A DNA stretch of 64,000 nucleotides. Origin: Arthrobacter sp. ERGS1:01 (lineage in GTDB: Bacteria; Actinomycetota; Actinomycetes; Actinomycetales; Micrococcaceae). The notes beneath the pieces are model-generated. The model did no database searches. It was not told where the DNA came from and saw only the letters and a list, made by a program, of their open reading frames with translations. The translations under genes and the position numbers were made by a program. Positions 19,218 to 27,294 of this stretch are shown here, piece by piece (the stretch's first letter is position 1; each line of letters begins with the position of its first letter). The stretch covers positions 868,001-932,000 of the forward strand of contig NZ_CP012479.1 of the NCBI RefSeq assembly GCF_001281315.1, read 5' to 3'.

Positions 19218-20852
19218 GTGACAAACACACCCAACGCCCCGCAGCAGCTCATTGCCAACGCCACGGTCGTGGACGGAACGGGCGCGCCCCGGTTCGCGGC
19301 CGACGTCGTCCTGGTCGGCGGGAAGATCCAGGCCATCACCGCGCCGGGCACCCATGCCCCCGGCCCCGGCGTCATCGACGCCACGGGGCTTGTGCTCAGC
19401 CCCGGATTCATCGACATGCACGCCCACTCGGACCTGCAACTGTTCCTGAACCCCGGTCACTACGCCAAGCTCAGCCAGGGCGTCACCACCGAACTACTGG
19501 GCCAGGACGGGCTCTCCTACGCCCCGATCGACGACGCCACCCTCGACGGCGTGCGGCAAAAGATCGCCGGCTGGAACGACAACCCGGCGGACTTCGATTT
19601 TTCCTGGCGCACCGTGGCGCAATACCTTGACCGGCTCGACGAGGGCATCGCCACGAACGCCGCCTACCTGGTGCCGCAGGGCACCGTGCGGGCCATGGTG
19701 CACGGCTTCGGCGAAGGTGACGCCACGGACGCGGAAATCGCCGCCCAGCAGGCCGTGATCCGCCAGGCCATGGAGGACGGCGCCGTGGGCATGTCCTCGG
19801 GCCTGACCTACACGCCGGGCATGTACGCCACCACCGAGGAATTGGCACAGCTGTGCTCCGTGGTGGCCGAGTTTGGCGGCTTCTACGCCCCGCACCACCG
19901 CTCCTACGGCAAGGGCGCGCTGGAGGCCTACGACGAGATGATCGAGCTCAGCCGGGAGACCGGCTGCGCCCTCCACCTCTCGCACGCCACCATGAACTTC
20001 GCCCCCAACAAGGGGCGGGCGCCGGAACTTCTGGGCCTGATTGACCGTGCCCTCGACGACGGCGTGGACATCACGCTGGACACCTACCCGTACCTGCCCG
20101 GTGCCACCACGCTTTCGGCGATCCTGCCCAGTTGGGCGTCGGCGGGCGGCAGCCAGGCCACCATGGACAGGCTGCGGGACCCGGACACGCTGGCCCGGAT
20201 CCGTGAAAACGTGGAGATCTACGGCTCCGACGGCTGCCACGGCGTGGTGGCCGAGTGGGAGACCCTGGAAATTTCCGGGGTCAAGAACCCGGAACTGAAC
20301 CACTACGTGGGCAAGACCATCGAGGCCATCGCCGCCGAGACGGGCGCCGAACCGTTCGAGACGTTCGTGGACATCCTGCTGCGCGACAAGATGGCCACCG
20401 GCATCCTCCAGCACGTGGGGCACGAGGAAAACGTGCAGGCCATCATGGTCCACCGCACCCACACAGGCGGCAGCGACGGCATCCTTGTCGGCGGGAAACC
20501 GCACCCGCGCGCCTGGGGAACGTTCCCGAAGTTCCTGGGCCACTACAGCCGCGAGCTGGGCCTGCTCAGCCTCGAGGAGATGGTCAACCACCTCACCGGG
20601 CGGCCCGCCGCCCGGCTGAAGCTCGTGGACCGGGGCCTGGTCCGCGAGGGCTTCGCCGCCGACCTGGTCCTGTTCGACCCGGCCACCGTGGACGCTACGG
20701 CCACCTTCGAAAACCCCCGCCAGGCTGCGGCCGGCATCCACTACGTCTTTGTCAACGGCGTCGCCGCCATCACCGCGGGCAACCCGACCGGCGCACTTGC
20801 CGGCCGCGCACTGCGCCGCACCCCGGAAGGAACCCTCCCCACCCATGAATAA
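19218..20852 (+). CDS. amidohydrolase, N-acyl-D-amino-acid deacylase family
   Basis: A 544-residue amidohydrolase-superfamily protein resembling D-aminoacylases (COG3653). Metal-ligand candidates are His68 and His70 (FIDMHAHSD), His226 (YAPHHRSY), His256 (LHLSHATM) and the late Asp in HTGGSDGILVGG. The bridging Cys of characterised D-aminoacylases (GNCG motif) is replaced by Asp97 in LLGQDGLSYAP, so substrate range may differ. In this operon it is predicted to remove the N-acetyl group of N-acetyl-D-glucosaminate; ordinary N-acyl-D-amino acids are the alternative. GTG start 6 nt after the deaminase stop; the end overlaps the aldolase by 8 nt. No signal peptide, so cytoplasmic. Confidence 0.82.
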   Translation: MTNTPNAPQQLIANATVVDGTGAPRFAADVVLVGGKIQAITAPGTHAPGPGVIDATGLVLSPGFIDMHAHSDLQLFLNPGHYAKLSQGVTTELLGQDGLSYAPIDDATLDGVRQKIAGWNDNPADFDFSWRTVAQYLDRLDEGIATNAAYLVPQGTVRAMVHGFGEGDATDAEIAAQQAVIRQAMEDGAVGMSSGLTYTPGMYATTEELAQLCSVVAEFGGFYAPHHRSYGKGALEAYDEMIELSRETGCALHLSHATMNFAPNKGRAPELLGLIDRALDDGVDITLDTYPYLPGATTLSAILPSWASAGGSQATMDRLRDPDTLARIRENVEIYGSDGCHGVVAEWETLEISGVKNPELNHYVGKTIEAIAAETGAEPFETFVDILLRDKMATGILQHVGHEENVQAIMVHRTHTGGSDGILVGGKPHPRAWGTFPKFLGHYSRELGLLSLEEMVNHLTGRPAARLKLVDRGLVREGFAADLVLFDPATVDATATFENPRQAAAGIHYVFVNGVAAITAGNPTGALAGRALRRTPEGTLPTHE

Positions 20853-21480
20853 CGAAGAATTCATCGCCCGCCTCGAAGCGGACCGCACCATCGCCGTGGT
20901 CCGCGCCCCCGACATCGCGGACGCCGCCGAACTCTGCCGCGCCCTCGTGGCCGGCGGCATCACCGGCGTCGAGCTGACCTACACCACGCCCAACCTGCTC
21001 AAGCACGTGGCCCGTGCCGCCGAAACCGCGGCCGACCACGGCGGCATCGTCGGCGTGGGCACCGTGCTGACCGCGGACCAGGCGAAGGCCGCGATCGACG
21101 CCGGCGCCCAGTTCCTGGTGACCCCCGGCATCCGCCCCGAGGTGGCCAAGGTGGCCGCCGACGCCGGCATCCCGTTCAGCCTCGGCGCCCTGACCCCCAC
21201 CGAGGTGGCCATGGCCCTTGACCTGGGCTCCGCCGTCGTGAAGATCTTCCCGGCCCGCGCCATGGGCCCCGGCTACCTGAAGGACCTCCAAGGCCCCTAC
21301 CCGGGCGTGAAGCTGCTGCCCTCCGGCGGCATCAGCGCCGACAACGCCAACGACTACCTGGCCGCCGGTGCCATCGCCGTCTGCTGCGGCACAGCCGTGG
21401 TGCCGCCCGCCGTCGTCGCCGCCGGGACCTGGGCCGACATCGCCGCCCGCGCCGCCGCCTTCACCGGCATCCTCCGCTAA
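20845..21480 (+). CDS. eda: KDPG/KHG aldolase
   Basis: A 211-residue class I aldolase of the KDPG/KHG family. Catalytic residues are Glu in GVELTYTTPN, the Thr/Pro segment FLVTPGIRPEV, and the Schiff-base Lys in SAVVKIFPARAMGPGYLK. It cleaves 2-keto-3-deoxy-6-phosphogluconate (or the galactonate isomer) to pyruvate and glyceraldehyde 3-phosphate. The length matches the family. The ATG at 20845 overlaps the end of the deacylase gene by 8 nt; an upstream extension of the frame is spurious. It supplies the last step after the divergently encoded KDG kinase. Confidence 0.93.
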   Translation: MNNEEFIARLEADRTIAVVRAPDIADAAELCRALVAGGITGVELTYTTPNLLKHVARAAETAADHGGIVGVGTVLTADQAKAAIDAGAQFLVTPGIRPEVAKVAADAGIPFSLGALTPTEVAMALDLGSAVVKIFPARAMGPGYLKDLQGPYPGVKLLPSGGISADNANDYLAAGAIAVCCGTAVVPPAVVAAGTWADIAARAAAFTGILR

Positions 21481-21507
21481 CCTTTTTCCCTGCCGAAAGA
21501 CCGTTCC

Positions 21508-22902
21508 ATGACTGATTTCCTCAACTGGCTGCACCATGACACAGCCGGTCTCTTACTGCTGGCCGGCGCGGGCATTGCCCTGCTGCTCGTCCTGATCATC
21601 AAGGTCAAGCTTGAACCGTTCATCGCCCTGCTCGTGGTGGGCGTTGCGGTGGCCCTCGTGGGCGGTGTCTCCGTCCAGGACCTGGTGGGATCCGCCACGA
21701 AGAGCAGCGACTCCATCCTGGAAAAGGGCTTTGCCGGAATCCTGGGCCACATCACCGTGATCATCGGGCTCGGCACCGTGCTGGGCGCCATCCTGGAACG
21801 CTCCGGCGGCGCCGAGGTGCTCATGCAGCGCCTCGTGAAGCTGTTTGGCGAAAAGGGTACGCCGCTGGCCATGGGCATCACCGGCTTCGTGCTGGGCATC
21901 CCGGTCTTCTTCGACATCGGCATCTTCGTGCTGGCGCCGCTGGTGTACGTGGCCGCCGTGCAGGGCAAGAAGTCCCTGATCCTGTACGCCCTGCCGCTGC
22001 TGGCCGGGCTGTCCGTCACGCACGCCTTCCTGCCCCCGCACCCGGGGCCGGTGGCCGCCGCCGGACTGTTCCACGTGGACCTGGGCTGGCTCATCATCAT
22101 GGGCCTGGCCTGCGGCATTCCCGCCTGGTTCGCCTCCGGCATCCTGTGGGGCACCTGGATCGGCAAGCGCGTCATGGTGGAGGTCCCCGCGGACCGCGTC
22201 ATTGAAGAGTCCGAGGAAGCCAAGAAGTTGGGCGAACCGGGCCTTGGCACCGTATTGCTGGCCATCGGCACGCCGATGATCCTGATCCTGGGCGGCACCT
22301 TCGGCAACGTCATGCTGCCCGCCGGCGGCTTGAAGACCACCCTGCAGTTCCTGGGCAGCCCGGCCATCGCGCTGACCGTCGCCGTGCTGCTGGCCATGTG
22401 GCTGCTGGGCACGCGCCGCGGCATGACGGGCCAGGAACTCTCCGAGCTGACGTCATCCTCGCTGCGCCCCGTCGGCATGATCCTGCTGGTGGTCGGTGCA
22501 GGTGCGTTCTTCGGCGCCGTGCTGTCCGCTACCGGCGTGGGCACGGCCGTGGCCGATTCGCTGGCCACGGCCGGCCTGCCGCTGCTGCTCTCCGCTTATG
22601 TGATCGCCTCCGGTATGCGCATCGCCCAGGGTTCCGCGACGGTCGCCATTGTCACCACCGGCGGCATCCTGGCCCCGAGCGTGCTGGCCGCCGGCTACTC
22701 GCAGCCGCAGCTGGCCCTGGTGGTCATGGCCATCGCCTCCGGCTCCATCATCGCCAGCCACGTCAACGACGGCGGCTTCTGGATCATCTCCAAGTACTTC
22801 AACATGTCCGTCAAGGACACCCTGAAGACCTGGACCGTGCTGGAAACCGTGCTGTCCGTGGTGGGCTTCGGCATGGCCGCCCTGATCTGGCAGTTCGTCT
22901 AA
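21508..22902 (+). CDS. GntP family gluconate/sugar-acid permease
   Basis: A 464-residue membrane protein with about 12-14 hydrophobic segments and GntP-family signatures: GFAGILGHITVIIGLGTVLGA, ITGFVLGIPVFFDIGIFVLAP, HAFLPPHPGPVAAAG and SHVNDGGFWIISKYFN. GntP permeases are proton symporters for gluconate and related acids such as D-serine (DsdX). Here it is the last gene of the deaminase-deacylase-eda operon, so the substrate is likely the sugar acid that operon degrades. ATG start 27 nt after eda. A strong hairpin follows 9 nt after the stop. Confidence 0.93.
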   Translation: MTDFLNWLHHDTAGLLLLAGAGIALLLVLIIKVKLEPFIALLVVGVAVALVGGVSVQDLVGSATKSSDSILEKGFAGILGHITVIIGLGTVLGAILERSGGAEVLMQRLVKLFGEKGTPLAMGITGFVLGIPVFFDIGIFVLAPLVYVAAVQGKKSLILYALPLLAGLSVTHAFLPPHPGPVAAAGLFHVDLGWLIIMGLACGIPAWFASGILWGTWIGKRVMVEVPADRVIEESEEAKKLGEPGLGTVLLAIGTPMILILGGTFGNVMLPAGGLKTTLQFLGSPAIALTVAVLLAMWLLGTRRGMTGQELSELTSSSLRPVGMILLVVGAGAFFGAVLSATGVGTAVADSLATAGLPLLLSAYVIASGMRIAQGSATVAIVTTGGILAPSVLAAGYSQPQLALVVMAIASGSIIASHVNDGGFWIISKYFNMSVKDTLKTWTVLETVLSVVGFGMAALIWQFV

Positions 22903-22911
22903 ACACGGCTT

Positions 22912-22988
22912 AACGCCAAAACGGCGCTTTCCGGTCGTGTAGGGGGTTTAGGACCCCCCTACAAGACCGGAAAGCGCCGTTAGGCGTT
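22912..22988. terminator. 77-nt bidirectional terminator hairpin
   Basis: The arm AACGCC, then ACGGCGCTTTCCGGTC (22921-22936), pairs with GACCGGAAAGCGCCGT (22965-22980), then GGCGTT. A second inner stem GTAGGGGG (22939-22946) pairs with CCCCCTAC (22955-22962). It lies between the stop codons of gntP (+) and iclR (-) and just touches the latter. Confidence 0.88.
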
Positions 22989-23800
22989 TAAAGCGCGATC
23001 TTCGCCGCGGCCCGGCGGGAGCCGAGCTTGACGGAGATGCGCAGCCCGACGGCGGCCGCCATGGGACCCACCTCGCGCACCTTGGCAGGGGTCATCCGGG
23101 AGGTCAGCGAGGAGACGCTCAGGGCGGCCACCACCACGTCGTCGTGATTGAAGATCGGGGCGGCCACGCAGCGCACCTCGGGCTCGTTCTCGCGGTCGTC
23201 GATGGCATAGCCGCGACGCCGGACCGCACCGAGCTCCTGGCGCAGTGCCGCCGGGTCCGTGATGGTCTTGGCGGTGATGGGCAGCAGCGGCGCCGACAGG
23301 ATGGTGGAGACCACTTCCTCGGAGCTGTACGCCAGGATCGCCTTGCCCACGGCGGTGCAGTAGGCCGGCATGGTGGCGCCAACCCGGGACGCCATCCGCA
23401 CCGTGGCCTCGTCCTCCACCTTGTCCAGGTACACCACGTCATGGCCCGAGAGCACCACCAGGTGCACGGTGTTGGCGGTCTTGCGCATCAAGGAACGCAG
23501 CTCGTCGTTCGCGGCGCTGCGCAAATCCAGCGAGTCCAGGTACGACTGGCCCAGCCGCAGGCTGCCAAAGCCCAGCCGGAACTTCCCGGTCAGCCGGTCC
23601 CGCTCAATGAGGTTCTCGTCGATGAGCGGGGTGGCCAGGCGCAGCACCGTGCTCTTGTTGATCCCCGAACGCTTCGCCAGGTCCACGAGGGACATGCCCT
23701 CCGTGGTGGGCTGTTCGGCCACCACGGAGAGCAACAGGAGCGCCTTTCGCAGGGACGACGACGAATTCCGCTTCTCGGCGTTGTCCTCCGGTTCGCTCAC
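22988..23800 (-). CDS. IclR family transcriptional regulator
   Basis: A 270-residue regulator with a winged HTH near residues 15-75 (SLVDLAKRSGINKSTVLRLATPLIDENLI) and a C-terminal IclR effector domain (NTVHLVVLSGHDVVYLDKVE, YAIDDRENEPEVRCVAAPIF). It differs clearly from the other IclR protein in this window. The start overlaps the upstream hexosaminidase stop by 4 nt, making it the last gene of an ABC importer-hexosaminidase operon. Autogenous control of that operon is likely; the effector may be an amino sugar. The C-terminal tail is basic (SRRAAAK). Confidence 0.9.
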   Translation of the reverse strand: MSEPEDNAEKRNSSSSLRKALLLLSVVAEQPTTEGMSLVDLAKRSGINKSTVLRLATPLIDENLIERDRLTGKFRLGFGSLRLGQSYLDSLDLRSAANDELRSLMRKTANTVHLVVLSGHDVVYLDKVEDEATVRMASRVGATMPAYCTAVGKAILAYSSEEVVSTILSAPLLPITAKTITDPAALRQELGAVRRRGYAIDDRENEPEVRCVAAPIFNHDDVVVAALSVSSLTSRMTPAKVREVGPMAAAVGLRISVKLGSRRAAAKIAL

Positions 23801-25404
23801 GGCACCGGCACGGCCAGGGCTGAATCGAGCTGCTCCTGGTCGTAGTCCCGCTTCCAGCCGGCCACGCCGGGAAGCTGCTGCCAGGGGTGCGGGCCGTCGA
23901 GGGGACGGAACTCCACGCCCATCGCGGCGAGCCGGTCAAGGTGCGCGGGGGAGAGCCGGGCGTGGAAGTCGGCGTAGTAGCGGGTGTCCGGGTTGGACCA
24001 GAAAACCTCGGCGATGGCGCTGAGCCGCGGGAAGGCGGCATAGTCGATGCGCCGGGCCGACGTCAGGTGTTCGGTCCAGATGTTGGCCTGCGCGCCCAGG
24101 AGCCGGCCGGGGTAGTCGCCGCCATCGGCGTCGGGCAGCGGCTCAAAATTGTACACCGCCTCCAGGGTGGTGACGAAGCCGACCGGGATCGGCTCGGACT
24201 CCAACGCCGACTGGCGGTGGTCCAAGTACAGTTTGTGTTCCGGACACATGACTACATCGTAGCCCTTGGCGAGCGCGGCCAGGCCGCCCTCGAAGCCGCG
24301 CCAGGACGCGACCAGGGCGCCGTCGGGCAGGCCGACGTCGGTGATCTCGTCCCAGACACCGGCCTTGCGTCCGTGCAGGTGCAGGTGGTCGGCCAGTTGG
24401 CCCACGAACCAGCCGTGCAGCCCGGCCACGGAGTCGTAGCCAAGGTCGGCGGCGGCCTGCAGGGCGTACGGGCTTGCGTTCCACTGATCCAGCGGGACCT
24501 CGTCGCCGCCCAGGCTGATCCAGGGGGAGTCGAAGATGTCCATGACCTCGTCGAGGACGTCCTTGTAGAACTGGACGGCCACGGGGGTGGGCTCCAGGAC
24601 GTTGGGGTTGATGCCCCACCGGGTCCACACCTCCAAGGGCTTGCCGGCCAGGCCCAGCTCCGGGTAGGCGGCAATGGCGGCCTGGGAATGCCCGGGAACG
24701 TCGATTTCGGGGATCACGGTGATGTTCCGGGCGGCCGCGAACGCGACAATCTCGCGCAGGTCCGCCTGGGTGTAGAAGCCGCCGTGCGGGGTGCCGTCGA
24801 AGATGCCCGCACGCCAGGCGCCGCGGTTCGACTCCTTCCGCCATGCGCCAACCTCGGTCAGGCGCGGGTACTTCTTGATCTCCACCCGCCAGCCCTGGTC
24901 GTCGGTCAGGTGCAGGTGCAACACGTTGAGCTTGTGCGCGGCCGCGACGTCGATGAAGCGCAGCACGTCATTTTTGGGGATGAAGTGCCGGGCCACGTCC
25001 AGCATGACGCCGCGGTAGCCGAAGCGCGGCCGGTCGGTGATGACGGTGGTTGGCAGTTCCCACGACGATTCGATCGAACCCTGGCGCAGCGCCGCCGGGC
25101 CCAGCAGCTGGCGCAGGGTCTGGGCGCCGTAGAAGGCGCCGGCCTCGGAGGAGGCGGCAATCCGCACGGCCGTGTCAATGGCCAGCGTGTAGCCTTCGGC
25201 CGGCACGGACGCGTCGAAGACGAAGGTGATGGTGGCCGCCGGGGCGGTGGGGAGGTCCCAACCGGTGGCGGCACCCAGGGCACGGACAAACCAGCGCCGC
25301 GCACCGGCCAGCTCCGGGGCGGAGGAGACGCTGGTGGCGGCGTCGAGCGCCAGGGTTGAACCGGTGCCCGAATAGGACCAGGGGGCGGGGATCAGGGTGT
25401 GCAT
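23797..25404 (-). CDS. cytoplasmic GH20 beta-N-acetylhexosaminidase
   Basis: A 535-residue glycoside hydrolase family 20 enzyme. An N-terminal GH20b-type domain (about 1-130) is followed by the catalytic barrel (about 130-500) with FGYRGVMLDVARHF, LHLHLTDDQGWRVEIKKYP, HGGFYTQADLREIV and the Asp-Glu catalytic pair in ISLGGDEVP. Substrate-assisted catalysis releases terminal GlcNAc or GalNAc. There is no signal peptide, so it acts in the cytoplasm on imported oligosaccharides. It lies directly after the two sugar permease genes and overlaps the iclR start by 4 nt, which fits intracellular cleavage of chitobiose-like sugars brought in by the ABC transporter. Confidence 0.92.
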   Translation of the reverse strand: MHTLIPAPWSYSGTGSTLALDAATSVSSAPELAGARRWFVRALGAATGWDLPTAPAATITFVFDASVPAEGYTLAIDTAVRIAASSEAGAFYGAQTLRQLLGPAALRQGSIESSWELPTTVITDRPRFGYRGVMLDVARHFIPKNDVLRFIDVAAAHKLNVLHLHLTDDQGWRVEIKKYPRLTEVGAWRKESNRGAWRAGIFDGTPHGGFYTQADLREIVAFAAARNITVIPEIDVPGHSQAAIAAYPELGLAGKPLEVWTRWGINPNVLEPTPVAVQFYKDVLDEVMDIFDSPWISLGGDEVPLDQWNASPYALQAAADLGYDSVAGLHGWFVGQLADHLHLHGRKAGVWDEITDVGLPDGALVASWRGFEGGLAALAKGYDVVMCPEHKLYLDHRQSALESEPIPVGFVTTLEAVYNFEPLPDADGGDYPGRLLGAQANIWTEHLTSARRIDYAAFPRLSAIAEVFWSNPDTRYYADFHARLSPAHLDRLAAMGVEFRPLDGPHPWQQLPGVAGWKRDYDQEQLDSALAVPVP

Positions 25405-25416
25405 GGGAGGCCTTTC

Positions 25417-26307
25417 CTAGCCCTTGACGGCGCCGGCCAGTCCGGAGACAAGCTTGCGCTGGACGGCGATGAAGAAGATGAGCACGGGGATGGTCATGAT
25501 GACGGAGCCGGCCATGATGGCGCCCCAGTCGTTCTGGTCGGGCTTGAAGAACGTCAGCAGGGCCATGGGCATGGTCGAGTTTTCCTGGGCCGAGATGATG
25601 AACGTCTTGGCGAACAGGAAGTCGTTCCAGGTGGAGATGAACGCAAACACCGAACAGGCCACCACGCCGGGGGCAACCAGCGGGAACAGTACCGAACGGA
25701 TGAAGCGGAAGCTGCTGGCGCCGTCGAGCTTGGCGGCCTCCTCCAACTCCAACGGAACGGCGGCGACGAAGCCGCGCAGCATCCAGATGGCGAACGGGAC
25801 GCTGAAGCCCACATGGACCAGGATCAGCGAGCCCAGGTGGTTCAGGCCGATCGCGGGGACGTATTCGCCGAAGTTGCGGAACAGGAAGAACAGCGGGATG
25901 GTCAGCGCCTCCACGGGCACCATCTGCGCCACCAGGATGATGATGAGCAGTTTGGTGCGCATCTTGAAGTTGTAGCGGGTCAGTGCCACCGCGGCCAGGA
26001 ACGCCAGGGCGGTGGAGAGCACCACGACGCTGAGCGCCACGATGACCGAGTTCATGAAGTACTGGCCAAAGTTGTTCACGCTCAGCACCCGTGAAAATGA
26101 GTCAAATGACGGCGTGAACGTCCAGGGGGTGGAGTCGCCGGCGTCGAGCGCGGTGGCAGGCTTCAGCGCGGACAGCACCATCCAGTACAGCGGGAAGGCG
26201 ACGACGATCGCGATCAGCACCCCCGCCGTGTTGACGGCCCAGCCCTTGCGGGAGGGGCGACGGCGGGAGGCGGACTTGGCGGGCCCGTCCAGTTTGAGCG
26301 TGGTCAC
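25417..26307 (-). CDS. sugar ABC transporter permease, MalG type
   Basis: A 296-residue inner-membrane permease with six predicted transmembrane segments. The EAA loop that docks the ATPase is ELEEAAKLDGASSFRFIRSV. The N-terminus up to residue 25 is basic and cytoplasmic. It pairs with the permease encoded immediately upstream, overlapping it by 4 nt. MalF/MalG-type pairs import mono- or oligosaccharides; linkage to a GH20 enzyme suggests an N-acetylglucosamine oligosaccharide. No ATPase gene is in this operon. Confidence 0.92.
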   Translation of the reverse strand: MTTLKLDGPAKSASRRRPSRKGWAVNTAGVLIAIVVAFPLYWMVLSALKPATALDAGDSTPWTFTPSFDSFSRVLSVNNFGQYFMNSVIVALSVVVLSTALAFLAAVALTRYNFKMRTKLLIIILVAQMVPVEALTIPLFFLFRNFGEYVPAIGLNHLGSLILVHVGFSVPFAIWMLRGFVAAVPLELEEAAKLDGASSFRFIRSVLFPLVAPGVVACSVFAFISTWNDFLFAKTFIISAQENSTMPMALLTFFKPDQNDWGAIMAGSVIMTIPVLIFFIAVQRKLVSGLAGAVKG

Positions 26308-27287
26308 AGGACCTCACCATTCCTTTTGAGTAGACGCAGGTAAACAAGGGTGACGACCAGCAGCAGGATCGTCATGATGACGCCCAGGGCCGAGCCGAGC
26401 CCGTAGAGGCTGGCGGCGAACGCCTGCTGGTAGCCGTAGACGTTCAGGACCATGTTCTGGCCGGCGATGCCGCCACCGCCGGTCATGATGTAGATCTGGG
26501 AGAAGATCTTGAAGTTCCAGATGATCGACTGGATCGTGACGATGATGACGATGGGGCGCAGCATGGGCAGCATGATGTTGGCGAAGATGCGCGGCATGGA
26601 GGCGCCGTCCAGGCGTGCGGCCTCGAGGACCTCCGTGGGGATCGCCTGGATGCCGGCGTAGACGGTGACCATGACGAACGGGAAGGAGCACCAGACCACT
26701 TCGCTGGCGACCAGCCCGAACGCCGACCACTTCTCATAGGTCCAGGAGTGGTCCACGAACTGGTGCAGGCCCACTCCGGCCAGCATCTTGTTCACCAGGC
26801 CCTGGGTGGGGTCGAACAGGAACAGCCAGACGGCGCTGCCGGTGACGGCGGGCGTGGCCCAGGCGCCGAGCGAGACGGCAAAGAGGACGTTGCGCACCCA
26901 CGGGCGCAGGCGGGTGGCCAGGACAGCGAGGCCGGAGCCCGCCAGCAGGGTCAGGATCACGCACGCGGAGGCAAAGATGACGGTGTTGCCCAGGACCTGC
27001 CAGAATTCGGGGTCGGCCATGAGCGCCTGGTAGTTGCCCAGGCCGATGAAGTCCAAGGGCGCGTTGCCGCTGACCTGGTCCTGGCCGTAGTTGTACAGCG
27101 AGACGTTGATGAGCTGGAACAGCGGGTAGCCCATGAGTGCGATGAGCACGATCAGGGCGGGCGCCAAATACAGCCAGTGTTCGAACCGGCTCACCCCGCC
27201 GCGGCGCTTGACGGGGCGCCGTGACGGGGTGGACGGGCTCGGTTCCTGCACGGATGGCGTGGCGGGAACGGTGCTTTGGATACTCAT
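26304..27287 (-). CDS. sugar ABC transporter permease, MalF type
   Basis: A 327-residue permease. After a basic, Ser/Pro-rich cytoplasmic N-terminus (about 35 residues), the membrane domain begins HWLYLAPALIVLIALMGYPL. Six or more membrane segments follow and the EAA loop is VLEAARLDGASMPRIFANIM. The stop overlaps the start of the next permease by 4 nt. It lies 7 nt downstream of the binding-protein gene, giving the standard order binding protein, permease 1, permease 2. Confidence 0.92.
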   Translation of the reverse strand: MSIQSTVPATPSVQEPSPSTPSRRPVKRRGGVSRFEHWLYLAPALIVLIALMGYPLFQLINVSLYNYGQDQVSGNAPLDFIGLGNYQALMADPEFWQVLGNTVIFASACVILTLLAGSGLAVLATRLRPWVRNVLFAVSLGAWATPAVTGSAVWLFLFDPTQGLVNKMLAGVGLHQFVDHSWTYEKWSAFGLVASEVVWCSFPFVMVTVYAGIQAIPTEVLEAARLDGASMPRIFANIMLPMLRPIVIIVTIQSIIWNFKIFSQIYIMTGGGGIAGQNMVLNVYGYQQAFAASLYGLGSALGVIMTILLLVVTLVYLRLLKRNGEVL

Positions 27288-27294
27288 GTGCGGT

